Shown: positions 15,754-23,976 of the stretch, piece after piece
Numbering within the stretch: the first letter of the stretch is position 1
Layout of the letters: every line of letters begins with the position of its first letter
Origin: Curtobacterium sp. MR_MD2014
GTDB taxonomy: Bacteria; Actinomycetota; Actinomycetes; Actinomycetales; Microbacteriaceae
Assembly: GCF_000772085.1 (NCBI RefSeq)
Contig: NZ_CP009755.1
Location: 1,178,001 to 1,242,000, forward strand
Direction of reading: 5' to 3'
DNA: 64,000 nucleotides
Notes under the pieces: model-generated
Databases searched by the model: none
What the model was told of the DNA's origin: nothing
What the model saw: only the letters and a program-made list of their open reading frames with translations
Made by a program: the position numbers and the translations under genes

Positions 15754-16623
15754 ATGACGACGAACAGCCTCCCCGGTGGCACCTACGACCTCGGCGACCT
15801 CGAGGTCACCCGCTTCGGCTACGGCGCGATGCAGCTCGCCGGCCCGCACGTCTTCGGCCCGCCGGCCGATCGTGACGAGGCCGTCCGCGTGCTGCGCACG
15901 GCGGTCGAGCTCGGCATCACCCACATCGACACCGCGGACTTCTACGGCCCGCACGTCACGAACGAGATCATCCGCGAAGCCCTGCACCCGTACCCGGAGC
16001 AGGTCCACATCGTCACCAAGGTCGGTTCGCGCCGGAACGACAAGGGGCAGTGGCCGCCGGCGCGGAAGCCCGAGCAGCTCGTCGAGGACGTGCACGCGAA
16101 CCTCGAGCGGCTCGGTCTCGAGCAGCTCGACGTCGTGAACCTCCGTGTCGGCGGGTTCGACGCCCCGGAGTCGGGCAGCATCGCACCGCAGTTCGAGGCA
16201 CTCGCCGAACTGCAGCAGCAGGGCAAGATCCGCCACCTCGGACTGTCGACCGTGACGGGCGCGCAGCTCGTCGAGGCCCTCCGGATCGCGCCCGTGGTCT
16301 GCGTGCAGAACATGTACAACGTGGCGCAGCGGGGCGACGACGACCTCGTCGACCTCACGGCGGCCGAGGGCATCGCCTACGTGCCGTACTTCCCGCTCGG
16401 CGGATTCTCGCCCATCCAGTCCGAGGCGCTCGACACCGTCGCGCAGCGGTTGGGGGAGTCGCGCCTGTCGGTCGCCCTCGCATGGCTGCTCCAGCGCTCG
16501 GACAACATCCTGCTCATCCCGGGTACGTCATCCGTGGAGCACCTGCGGCAGAACGTCGAGGGCGCGGGCATCACGCTGCCGGCGGACGCGATCCGCGAGC
16601 TGGACGCGATCGGCGCGGCCTGA
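15754..16623 (+). CDS. aldo/keto reductase
   Basis: NAD(P)H-dependent oxidoreductase acting on an aldehyde or ketone; the substrate is unknown. The 289-aa protein is a TIM barrel with the family landmarks in order: FGYGAMQLAG near the N-terminus, HIDTADFYGPHVTNEIIREAL with the catalytic Asp and Tyr, the Lys in VHIVTKVGSR, LGLSTVTGAQL, and the cofactor-binding LLIPGTSSVEHLRQNVEG near the C-terminus. The length is usual for the family. It starts at ATG 15754, shortly after the lipoprotein cluster. The base composition is again strongly GC-rich, so the preceding atypical region appears to end here. Confidence 0.92.
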   Translation: MTTNSLPGGTYDLGDLEVTRFGYGAMQLAGPHVFGPPADRDEAVRVLRTAVELGITHIDTADFYGPHVTNEIIREALHPYPEQVHIVTKVGSRRNDKGQWPPARKPEQLVEDVHANLERLGLEQLDVVNLRVGGFDAPESGSIAPQFEALAELQQQGKIRHLGLSTVTGAQLVEALRIAPVVCVQNMYNVAQRGDDDLVDLTAAEGIAYVPYFPLGGFSPIQSEALDTVAQRLGESRLSVALAWLLQRSDNILLIPGTSSVEHLRQNVEGAGITLPADAIRELDAIGAA

Positions 16624-16678
16624 CCCGAGCGGCGCATGCGGGCGGAGCCGACGCTGGAGTCGGCACGCACCGTCGCCT

Positions 16679-16738
16679 GCACAACCGATAGCACGTCGCA
16701 CCACGGGAATCCCTGGCACGACGTGCTTCCGGTTGTGC
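16679..16738. repeat. long imperfect inverted repeat between convergent genes
   Basis: Arms of 25 nt (16679-16703 and 16714-16738) starting GCACAACCG and ending CGGTTGTGC match at 21 of 25 positions around a 10-nt loop. It lies between the aldo/keto reductase gene and the oppositely oriented recQ. It may act as a two-way terminator without T-runs, or be a palindromic mobile element. Confidence 0.6.
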
Positions 16739-16743
16739 GGGAG

Positions 16744-16778
16744 CACCCCGCACCCCGCACCCCGCACCCCGCACCCCG
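16744..16778. repeat. five tandem copies of CACCCCG
   Basis: A 7-bp unit, CACCCCG, is repeated five times without change directly beside the inverted repeat. The copy number is likely to vary by slippage. It is intergenic, so it would not alter a protein. Confidence 0.8.
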
Positions 16779-16824
16779 CGCCACCGGACGGACCACGGAC
16801 ACGGTCTGCCGGACCCCGCCGGCG

Positions 16825-18993
16825 TCAGGCCACGGTCGCGAGCGCGAACGGCAGCACGGCCGACGCCCCCGCACGCCGGAGCTCCCGCCCGGCGACGGTG
16901 ACCGTCCACCGGCTGTCCACCAGGTCGTCGACGAGCAGCACCGGCCCCTGGTGCGACGCCAACGCCGCAGCCAGCTCCGGGTCCACCACGAAGGTGTCCC
17001 ACACCCCGGCCAGCCGGTAGGCGCTGTTCGTCGCACCGTCTCCGCGGGGCTCCCCGCCGCTCCGTCCGAGGGTCCCGAGGAACTGCAGCCGCCCGATGGA
17101 CGACAGCGCCTGCGCCAACGACCCGACGAGCTCCGGCCGCGACCGCGACGACATCGCCACGACGCCGGTCGGCCGTTCGGCCCAGGGCCAGTCCTTGAGG
17201 GCTCGAATGCACCCGTCGACCAGCTCGCGGGACACGGGTCCGTCCGGAGTGGTGGCCGAGAACAGCGCGCGGAGCGGCCCGCCCCAGCCGAGATCGGTGA
17301 GCCGGGCGACGGCGCGGCCCGGTTCGACGAGCTCGCCGGCCGGGATCCTGCCCTTCACGGGCACGCCGAGCGAGGCCATGCCGGACGGCCACTGCGCGCG
17401 CGGCGCGATCTCGACGCCGACCCGGTCGAGCGCGGCAGCCGCACCGGAGGTGTCCGACTCCGAGATCGACGTCGGGTACCAGACACCGGCACAGTTGTCG
17501 CAGCGCCCGCAGGGCTCAGCGGACGGGTCGTCCAGGTCCTGCTGCAACAGCTGCATGCGGCACGCCGAGGTGGACTCGTACGCGAGCATCGACGCGGCCT
17601 CGGCCTCGCGGGCGGCGGCGACCCGCTCGTAGCGGGCGGCGTCGTACTGCCACGGCTGCCCGGTCGAGACCCAGCCGCCGGCGACACGGTGCACGGCGCC
17701 GTCGACGTCGAGCACCTTGAGCAGGAGCTCGAGTGTCGATCGCTTGATGTCGACGAGGCCCTCGAGCGCGACGGTCGACATCGCCGTGTCGGTGGAGAGC
17801 GCGCCGAGGACGGCGGAGGCGCGGGCCTCGGTCGGCATCGACGCACTCGCGAAGTACTGCCAGATCTCGCGATCCTCGCGTCCGGGCAGGAGCAGCACGT
17901 CGGCGTTGTCGGTCGCACGCCCGGCGCGGCCGATCTGCTGGTAGTAGGCGACGGGCGACGAGGGAGCGCCGACGTGCACGACGAACCCGAGGTCCGGCTT
18001 GTCGAAGCCCATCCCGAGCGCACTCGTCGCGACGAGCGCCTTGAGCTCGTTGCCCTTGAGCTGCTGCTCGAGCTGCTCGCGTTCCTCGGTGTCGGTCCGC
18101 CCGGTGTAGGCGCGGACGGCGTACCCGTTCTCGCGCAGGAGTCGGGCGATGTCCTCGGCCCCGGACACGGTCAGCGTGTAGATGATGCCGCTGCCGGGCA
18201 GGTCGCCGAGGTGCGCGAGCAGCCACCCGAGGCGCTGTCGGGCGTCCGGCAGCGTCAGGACGCCGAGCCGGAGCGACGCCCGCGCCAGGGAACCGCGGAT
18301 CGTGAAGACGGGAGCGTCCGGGCCCGCGGTGAGCTGCTCCGCGACGTCCTCGACCACGCGCTCGTTCGCGGTCGCCGTGGTCGCGAGCACGGGGACACCC
18401 TGGGGGAGTGAGCGGATGAGCTCGGCGAGCCGGCGGTAGTCGGGGCGGAAGTCGTGTCCCCAGTCGGAGATGCAGTGCGCTTCGTCGACGACGAGCATGC
18501 CCATCCGGGCGATCAGCGTCGGCAGCTGCTCGTCGCGGAATCGCGGGTTGTTGAGGCGCTCGGGGGAGACGAGGAGCACGTCGACCTCGTCACGCGCGAG
18601 GGCCGCCTGCGTGTCCGCCCACTCGTGCGCGTTCGCCGAGTTGATCGACACCGCGCGGACGCCGGCCCGCGCGGCCGCTGCGACCTGGTCGCGCATGAGG
18701 GCGAGCAGCGGCGAGACGAGCACGGTCGGGCCGCCGCCACGTCGCCGCAGCAGCAGGGTCGCGAGGAAGTACACGGCCGACTTGCCCCACCCGGTGCGCT
18801 GCACCACGAGGGCACGCTGCCGGTGTTCGACGAGCGCCGAGATGGCCTCGAGCTGCCCGGGGTGGAAGACCGCGTCCGGTCGCCCGGTCAGGGCGGCCAG
18901 GGCCTCCTGTGCCTCCGCAGCGATCTCGGCGGACGGCGGAGCCGCCGCAGGAGCAGGTGAGCCGACGGACGAACCGACACCGAGACCAGACAT
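16825..18993 (-). CDS. recQ: RecQ-family ATP-dependent DNA helicase with phosphoribosyltransferase-like C-terminus
   Basis: A 3'-5' DNA helicase for recombination and repair. The 722-aa protein has Walker A QRTGWGKSA (Lys71), the DEAH box and its continuation VVDEAHCISDWGHDFRPDY, LATTATAN, and helicase C-terminal motifs ATSALGMGFDKPDLGFVVH and QQIGRAGR. A zinc-binding segment with Cys residues in CRMQLL and CGRCDNC follows. The winged-helix and HRDC parts are not obvious. The last 40 residues, PVLLVDDLVDSRWTVTVAG and onward, match the PRPP-binding loop of phosphoribosyltransferases. This arrangement occurs in other actinobacterial RecQ proteins and its purpose is not clear to me. The gene is convergent with the aldo/keto reductase. 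A weak CAGCAT box lies 6 nt before the ATG. Confidence 0.9.
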   Translation of the reverse strand: MSGLGVGSSVGSPAPAAAPPSAEIAAEAQEALAALTGRPDAVFHPGQLEAISALVEHRQRALVVQRTGWGKSAVYFLATLLLRRRGGGPTVLVSPLLALMRDQVAAAARAGVRAVSINSANAHEWADTQAALARDEVDVLLVSPERLNNPRFRDEQLPTLIARMGMLVVDEAHCISDWGHDFRPDYRRLAELIRSLPQGVPVLATTATANERVVEDVAEQLTAGPDAPVFTIRGSLARASLRLGVLTLPDARQRLGWLLAHLGDLPGSGIIYTLTVSGAEDIARLLRENGYAVRAYTGRTDTEEREQLEQQLKGNELKALVATSALGMGFDKPDLGFVVHVGAPSSPVAYYQQIGRAGRATDNADVLLLPGREDREIWQYFASASMPTEARASAVLGALSTDTAMSTVALEGLVDIKRSTLELLLKVLDVDGAVHRVAGGWVSTGQPWQYDAARYERVAAAREAEAASMLAYESTSACRMQLLQQDLDDPSAEPCGRCDNCAGVWYPTSISESDTSGAAAALDRVGVEIAPRAQWPSGMASLGVPVKGRIPAGELVEPGRAVARLTDLGWGGPLRALFSATTPDGPVSRELVDGCIRALKDWPWAERPTGVVAMSSRSRPELVGSLAQALSSIGRLQFLGTLGRSGGEPRGDGATNSAYRLAGVWDTFVVDPELAAALASHQGPVLLVDDLVDSRWTVTVAGRELRRAGASAVLPFALATVA

Positions 18994-19082
18994 GACCCCA
19001 TGCTGTCAGCACCCGCCGACGCACCGTGCCCCGGCCCTCCAGGCTGTGGACACCACGACGGGACGCGACGAGACGCGACCCG

Positions 19083-20597
19083 CTACTGGTACGTGATGAG
19101 CGACGGCGTCGGCTGCACGTCGGCCATCGTCTGCTGCGGCGACAGCATCGGCGTGTCCTCGTCGTAGAAGTTCTTCCAGCCCCAGTGCACGCCCTCCGGG
19201 GCGCCCTGGTGCAGCGCCTTCCAGGTCGCCTGCTTGTCGGGCTGCGAGCCCTGCCCGTCCACGTGGATGAGGACGTCGAGCTCCGGGTGCGACGCGAGCG
19301 ACGACCGGTCCTGGATCATCGACAGCCGGAACTGGTGCAGCACGAACGCCTTCGGCGGCAGGCCCTTCGACCGCACCAGGTCGGCGAGCCACGACGAGAC
19401 CTCGTTCACCTCGGACGCCGAGACGCTGCCGATCTGCTGCAGGGGCACCTGGTCGGCGGTCAGTCGCCACTCCGGGTCGAGTGCGAGCCAGACGTTCGGC
19501 TTCGCGAGCAGCGACTCGTACCGCTTCGCCTGCGACAGGAAGTCGGACCGCCCCGGCTGCAGGTCGAGGATGACCGGCATCCCGGCGTCGCTCGCCGCGT
19601 CGACGTAGGGCTCCAGCGTCGACGCCGGCAGCTCGGTCGAGTAGTCGCCGTCGGCCCCGGCGTCCCCGGCGGCGACGGTCGCGATGACCTCCATCGCGGG
19701 CGTCACCGGCTCGTCGCCGAGCCCGTCGTACTCCTTCGCCGTCCCCTCGGCGCGGCGCACGGTCGCCGCCGGGTCCTGCTCGCCCAGCACCCCGAGCACC
19801 GGCGCGCCGGGAGCGCCGTACAACGCCACGTAGCGGTGTCCGTCGAAGGGTCGCTGCCCGCCGTGCGGCAGCTGCCAACCGCTCTCCGCCGCCCGGACCG
19901 TCCACTGCGGGTCCGGCAGGTCGCCGAACGCCGAGCCGACCAGCACGGTCGGGTGCTCCGCGCGGTCGTGGAGGGCCGACACGACGTCCGGGGCGGCAGC
20001 CGGGTCGGTCACGCCGTCCGGCATCGCGACCACACGGGCGCCGGCAGCCTCCGCCGTGGCCACGGCTGCGGCCTCCGACCGACGGTCGGACACGACCACG
20101 GTCGCCGGACGGGAGGCATCGCTCGCCTCGGGCACGTCGCCCCGCTCCGGCGCGTCCTGCTCCGGGACGTCGGTGTCGACCACCACGCTGCCCTCGGCCT
20201 GGTACCAGTCGGCCCCGAGCCGGCGGAGCTCGGCTGCCACCCGGTCACCGTCGCCACCCGCGTCGGCGGACGGTGTCGACGAGGGCGCGCCGCCGTCGTC
20301 CGTCAGCAGCAGTGGGACGTGCGCCGCACGCGCGGCGCTCGCTGCGTCGCGCACCGCGCCCGCGTCGGAGGCCGACGCCACGACCGCACCGGGAGCCGAC
20401 GCGAACAGCGCTCGGCTCGCGGCGACGGAGCGCGCCGACGGGTCCTGCTGGGCCACGACGTCCACCGAGTCGGCGGACGTCCGTGCCAGCTGCGCGACCG
20501 TCGGCGCGTCGTCGTGGGAGGTGCAACCGGCAGCGCCGAGCAGGAGCCCGGCGACCGACAGCGCGAGCAGGGTACGGGTGGGACGAGCGCAACGCAT
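19083..20597 (-). CDS. lipoprotein with cell-wall-binding-repeat-like domain
   Basis: 504-aa lipoprotein. The ATG at 20597 is supported by a TAGGGT box 7 nt upstream and gives a signal peptide ending LLGAAGC (Cys25). The first half resembles cell-wall-binding repeat type 2: a SARSVAASRALFASAPGAVV stretch, an AAHVPLLLTDD stretch and VAAELRRLGADWYQAEGS, which fits the Rossmann-like pattern of those repeats. The second half (about 330-504) looks like a TIM-barrel-type domain with GMPVILDLQPGRSDF, VWLALDPEWRL and KAFVLHQFRLSMI, followed by HVDGQGS. I do not know its substrate. It is probably anchored at the outer face of the membrane. The gene is divergent from the nuclease-fold gene at 20669. 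Confidence 0.65.
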   Translation of the reverse strand: MRCARPTRTLLALSVAGLLLGAAGCTSHDDAPTVAQLARTSADSVDVVAQQDPSARSVAASRALFASAPGAVVASASDAGAVRDAASAARAAHVPLLLTDDGGAPSSTPSADAGGDGDRVAAELRRLGADWYQAEGSVVVDTDVPEQDAPERGDVPEASDASRPATVVVSDRRSEAAAVATAEAAGARVVAMPDGVTDPAAAPDVVSALHDRAEHPTVLVGSAFGDLPDPQWTVRAAESGWQLPHGGQRPFDGHRYVALYGAPGAPVLGVLGEQDPAATVRRAEGTAKEYDGLGDEPVTPAMEVIATVAAGDAGADGDYSTELPASTLEPYVDAASDAGMPVILDLQPGRSDFLSQAKRYESLLAKPNVWLALDPEWRLTADQVPLQQIGSVSASEVNEVSSWLADLVRSKGLPPKAFVLHQFRLSMIQDRSSLASHPELDVLIHVDGQGSQPDKQATWKALHQGAPEGVHWGWKNFYDEDTPMLSPQQTMADVQPTPSLITYQ

Positions 20598-20604
20598 CCG
20601 AGCC

Positions 20605-20610
20605 ACCCTA
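20605..20610 (-). promoter_or_regulatory. -10 box TAGGGT of the leaderless lipoprotein gene
   Basis: On the minus strand, TAGGGT lies 7 nt upstream of the ATG at 20597, the same geometry as the other leaderless starts of the window. It decides between this ATG and longer open-frame alternatives. Confidence 0.6.
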
Positions 20611-20622
20611 CGAGGGACCGTC

Positions 20623-20652
20623 ACGACACCCTGTGAGCGCAACAGGTGTCGT
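20623..20652. promoter_or_regulatory. inverted repeat between divergent genes
   Basis: ACGACACC (20623-20630) and GGTGTCGT (20645-20652) are perfect inverted arms, and TGT/ACA pairs extend the stem after one unpaired base. The element lies just upstream of the TAGGGT box of the lipoprotein gene and 5 nt before a TAGACA box 6 nt ahead of the divergent ATG at 20669. It is well placed to be an operator serving both genes. Confidence 0.45.
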
Positions 20653-20668
20653 CTCGTAGACAGGGTGC

Positions 20669-21499
20669 ATGCCATCCGCGCCGGACGACCACCCGACGAT
20701 CGGGGCGGTGGTGGCCCCCGAGGTGCACTGCGCCACCCTCAACGTCAGACGTCGGGTGCCGCACGCGCCCGGTCACGCCGACGCGTGGGAACGTCGCCGC
20801 GACGCCGTCGTCGCGCTCGTCGCCAGCGAGCAGCCGACGGTGCTGGCCGTCCAGGAGGCACTGCCCGCCCAGACCGCGGACCTCACGGCCCGTCTCGGCT
20901 CGCGATGGGAGCCCGTGGTCGTCGGTCGCGGTGCGCGCGGCGGTGGCGAGGCGGTCGGCCTGTTCCTCGACCGGGAGCGCCTCGACGTCGTCGAGCGGCG
21001 CACGTGGGCGCTGTCCCGGACGCCGTCGCGCCCGGGCTCACGGTCCTGGGCGACGGCCTTCCCGCGGCACGCCGTCGGTGCCGTCGTCGCGGACCGCACC
21101 ACCGGGCAGGAGTTCACCGCGATCGCGACGCACCTCGACGTCGCCTCGTCCTGGGCACGGCTGCGCGGCGCGCAGCTGCTCGGGCGCATCGTCCGCGAGC
21201 GCGGACTGCCGGCCGTCGTGATGGCCGACTGGAACTGCCCGGCCGGATCGGCGCCCTGGCGAGCACTGGCCGAAGCGGGGGTCGTCGACAGCTGGGGGCG
21301 AGCCTCCCGGCAGGTGGGGGAGGCCTACGGGACGTACCCGCACTACCGGGAGCCGCGTGTCGGCGGCCGCCGGATCGACGGGGTGCTCGTGACCGAGGAC
21401 GCCGTCGTCGACCGGGTCGCGGTGAACGTGCGCCGACCGGGCGGTGTCTGGCCGTCCGACCACGCGGCCGTGCACGCCGTCGTGCGGTGGACCTCGTGA
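20669..21499 (+). CDS. endonuclease/exonuclease/phosphatase-family protein
   Basis: Metal-dependent phosphoesterase fold (DNase I/EEP superfamily), 276 aa. The characteristic residues appear in order: CATLNVRR (metal-site Asn), VLAVQEAL (metal-binding Glu), ATHLDV (His/Asp), VMADWNCPAG (catalytic Asp and Asn), RIDGVLV (Asp) and the C-terminal SDHAAVHAVV (catalytic Asp-His). The substrate could be nucleic acid, a lipid head group or a phosphorylated metabolite; the sequence does not decide. There is no signal peptide. Its stop codon shares a base with the ATG of the following membrane-protein gene (TGATG), so the two form an operon. Confidence 0.85.
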   Translation: MPSAPDDHPTIGAVVAPEVHCATLNVRRRVPHAPGHADAWERRRDAVVALVASEQPTVLAVQEALPAQTADLTARLGSRWEPVVVGRGARGGGEAVGLFLDRERLDVVERRTWALSRTPSRPGSRSWATAFPRHAVGAVVADRTTGQEFTAIATHLDVASSWARLRGAQLLGRIVRERGLPAVVMADWNCPAGSAPWRALAEAGVVDSWGRASRQVGEAYGTYPHYREPRVGGRRIDGVLVTEDAVVDRVAVNVRRPGGVWPSDHAAVHAVVRWTS

Positions 21500-22095
21500 T
21501 GCGGTCGCTCGGGCTGACCTTCCTGCGCCGGCGGTTCCTGCCGGCCGACGTGGTGCGGGTCCTGACGCTCCTCAGCATCCCCGTGGCCACGATCGGCTGG
21601 GGGAGCACGTCGTTCGCGGTGATGTCGCTCGCGTTGTTCGGGGTGGTCCTGCCGCGGATGCTCGGACTCCGACCGGCGTTCGACCTGGCGGTCTGCGTGC
21701 TGGTGCTCGTCGCCGGCTGGTCGAGCGCGCTCGAGTGGTACACGTCGGTGTTCCTCTGGGACAAGCTGATCCACGTCGTCCTGACCGGACTGCTCGCGGC
21801 GCTGCTCGCGGTGATCGCCGCGGACCTCCGGCTCGTGCCGCACGCCCCGGACGCCGGGCGCGTGACCGTGTCGCTCCTGGTGTTCACCCTCGGACTCGCG
21901 ATCGGGTCCGTGTGGGAGATGTGCGAGTGGCTCGGGCACAACTACGTCGACTCGGCGATCTACGTCGGGTACGACGACACGATCGGCGACCTGGCCGCGG
22001 ACGGGCTCGGCGGGCTGCTCGTGGGGCTCGCGCTGCCGTGGCTGGCGGCCGAGCGGGACGTGGTGCGGCAGCCAGCGCGCTCGCCGCGGGGCTGA
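21499..22095 (+). CDS. DUF2238/YjdF-like inner membrane protein
   Basis: 198-aa polytopic membrane protein. Hydrophobic helices span about residues 15-32, 34-50, 55-73, 82-103, 115-135 and 158-178. The sequence has two landmarks of the DUF2238 (YjdF) family: WDKLIHVVLTGLLAALLAV, and DDTIGDLAADGLGGLLVG near the C-terminus. The biochemical function of the family is unknown to me. ATG 21499 is used because it overlaps the preceding stop; the frame is open much further upstream without a sensible start. It likely forms an operon with the nuclease-fold gene. Confidence 0.75.
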   Translation: MRSLGLTFLRRRFLPADVVRVLTLLSIPVATIGWGSTSFAVMSLALFGVVLPRMLGLRPAFDLAVCVLVLVAGWSSALEWYTSVFLWDKLIHVVLTGLLAALLAVIAADLRLVPHAPDAGRVTVSLLVFTLGLAIGSVWEMCEWLGHNYVDSAIYVGYDDTIGDLAADGLGGLLVGLALPWLAAERDVVRQPARSPRG

Positions 22096-22166
22096 CGGCC
22101 CGGCCCGGCCGATCGCGCCGGTAGGGGTGGCGACGCGCCGTGGCGCGAGCAGGGCCCCGCGTCCGC

Positions 22167-22172
22167 TATGCT
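22167..22172 (+). promoter_or_regulatory. probable -10 box (TATGCT) of tRNA-Pro
   Basis: TATGCT fits TANNNT and lies about 75 nt upstream of the tRNA, leaving room for a processed 5' leader. No good -35 hexamer is seen at the expected distance. Confidence 0.4.
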
Positions 22173-22248
22173 TGACGGGCTGCTCGCGCTCCGGTCGGAC
22201 GCGGGTGGTGGAACGCCGGAGACGGGGTTCCGAGCCTCTCGAGGCTCA

Positions 22249-22322
<74 letters not shown>

Positions 22323-22358
22323 CCGAAGGAAGCATGGCGGAGGGGTCGTCGCGAAGAC

Positions 22359-23819
22359 ATGGCGAGTATTCGTCGCGCGGGCCTGCTCGATGCGCTCGTC
22401 TTGAAGTCGCGACCATTGCACGGGATCACGGTGCGGGAGTCGCCAGTCCTCGCGCCTGGACGTGTCGATCTGAAACGATTCACCGTGGTCACCGGTTTGC
22501 ACGGAGCCGGCAAGTCGTACCTGCTTGCCGTCATTCGTGAGGCGTTGCCGCGGTGGCAGAGTGGCTGGGCTCTTCCGCCCGTCAGCCGCTGGGACGCCAC
22601 AGACTTCGTCGGGTCGTATTCCTTGACAGTCCGGCCTGCTGACGGCGCACGCACTTCAGTTGCACCTGTCAAATTTCCTCTTGACCGCGTGAAACACGTT
22701 CGGCAGTATTCTCGCGCTTTGCGTAATCTCACTGTCACCGAAGTCAGCTCGGACGTCGTGATGGGATCGCTCATCACGGCGGCTCAGGATTACTACTTCG
22801 AGGCGTCAGAGGCTCGAGACGTCATGCGGGCTCACGGCTCGCAAGCCCTCGGGAAACGCGACCTCGAAGCCCTCGGGCGCATCACGGGCCATCGTTACGA
22901 GGAGTTGGCGATCGCCATCGCTGACGCCCAAGGCGAGCGTCTCCCGTTGTTCCACGGCAGAAGGGACGGCAGGGACTTCACAACCTTCACGATGAGCCGA
23001 GGCGAGTACTCCGCGGCGTACACGCTCTGGTTGCTCCGACAAGCGGAGGCGAACGAGGTCGTGCTGATCGATGAGCCGGAGACCTTCCTGGCCGGTCCGG
23101 CGCACGTCCCGCTGATCGAGGAGATCGGGCGTCTTGCCGCCAGTAATGCTTGTCAAGTGATCGTCGCGACACACTCGACGCAGATCATCGAGCACGTTCC
23201 GGCCGAGGCGCTCCGACTTGTCCTCGCAACGGGCGGCGGGGCGATCGTGACTGAAGACGTCGATGCGCCGACCATCCTCCGTACGTTGAAGAGACCGTCC
23301 AGCGGCGTGACAGCTGTCGTCTTCGTGGAAGACGAACTCGCCGCTCGTCTGGTACGAGCGATCATCGATCGTTTTGCGGCGCATGTGCGCTCGAGCGTCG
23401 ACGTCGTGGAGGCCGGCGGGGAAGCGGCTGCGAAGGCGGCAGCCAGGACGTTGGGGAATTCAAGGAGGCTGCGCGCGACCGTCGTCCTCGATGCCGACAT
23501 GCGGAGAGCGTCTCCCGATGCAGCGGAGTACTACCTGCCAGGCGCCGCAGCTCCAGAAGTCGAACTCCTCAGGATGCTCCAAGAGCAACCCGACCAGTTG
23601 GCGACCATGTTGGATGTCCGTACCTCCGGCGTTGCGATGGCGTGCGCAGCAGCCGCCCTCGGGGATCATCACAGGGCGTTCGGCAACATCGCTTCTGCTG
23701 TGGGGGTGTCCGAGGAACGACTCCTCGACGCAGCCATCTCGATCTGGCTCGAGCGCTTGCGGGAAGACCCAGCGCTCGTGGATCTGGTCGAGATGATCAC
23801 GTCCCTCCCGACGACGTGA
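22359..23819 (+). CDS. OLD-family ATPase with TOPRIM nuclease-like domain
   Basis: 486-aa ABC-type ATPase joined to a TOPRIM-like domain, the plan of OLD-family proteins used in phage defence. Walker A GLHGAGKS is near 46-53; Walker B VVLIDEPETFL is near 233-243, followed by the switch His in VIVATHSTQIIEH. The C-terminal part starts VVFVEDELAARLV (about 318), with the acidic TOPRIM residue, and contains VVLDADM (about 376). The usual Gly-rich signature reads TFTMSRGEYS, so it is degenerate. It stands alone directly behind tRNA-Pro, with somewhat lower GC and more varied codons than its neighbours, and no partner such as a GajB helicase adjacent. It is probably a horizontally acquired single-gene defence element. 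The ATG has GGAGGGG 14 nt upstream. Confidence 0.75.
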   Translation: MASIRRAGLLDALVLKSRPLHGITVRESPVLAPGRVDLKRFTVVTGLHGAGKSYLLAVIREALPRWQSGWALPPVSRWDATDFVGSYSLTVRPADGARTSVAPVKFPLDRVKHVRQYSRALRNLTVTEVSSDVVMGSLITAAQDYYFEASEARDVMRAHGSQALGKRDLEALGRITGHRYEELAIAIADAQGERLPLFHGRRDGRDFTTFTMSRGEYSAAYTLWLLRQAEANEVVLIDEPETFLAGPAHVPLIEEIGRLAASNACQVIVATHSTQIIEHVPAEALRLVLATGGGAIVTEDVDAPTILRTLKRPSSGVTAVVFVEDELAARLVRAIIDRFAAHVRSSVDVVEAGGEAAAKAAARTLGNSRRLRATVVLDADMRRASPDAAEYYLPGAAAPEVELLRMLQEQPDQLATMLDVRTSGVAMACAAAALGDHHRAFGNIASAVGVSEERLLDAAISIWLERLREDPALVDLVEMITSLPTT

Positions 23820-23964
23820 GGTGCCTCGTGACCGCCGAGACTCTGTGGGTTCTCGGCCGCTCCTGCTCGCAGGCTCCTCGTCACGGATGTCCGGCATCAC
23901 GGCGGCGGCGCGACGGCAGCACTGCTGGCGCCTGAGTAGGAACCGGCAGCGCATCTCGCTGCGT

Positions 23965-23970
23965 TACGCT
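23965..23970 (+). promoter_or_regulatory. -10 box TACGCT of a leaderless lipoprotein gene
   Basis: TACGCT ends 6 nt before the ATG at 23977. This fixes the start of the large lipoprotein gene although the frame stays open another 156 bp upstream. Confidence 0.6.
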
Positions 23971-23976
23971 CCCGCC

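Noticed and set aside
16744..16778. Possible CRISPR array at the CACCCCG repeats
   Set aside because: The unit is 7 bp with no spacers, so it is a simple tandem repeat.
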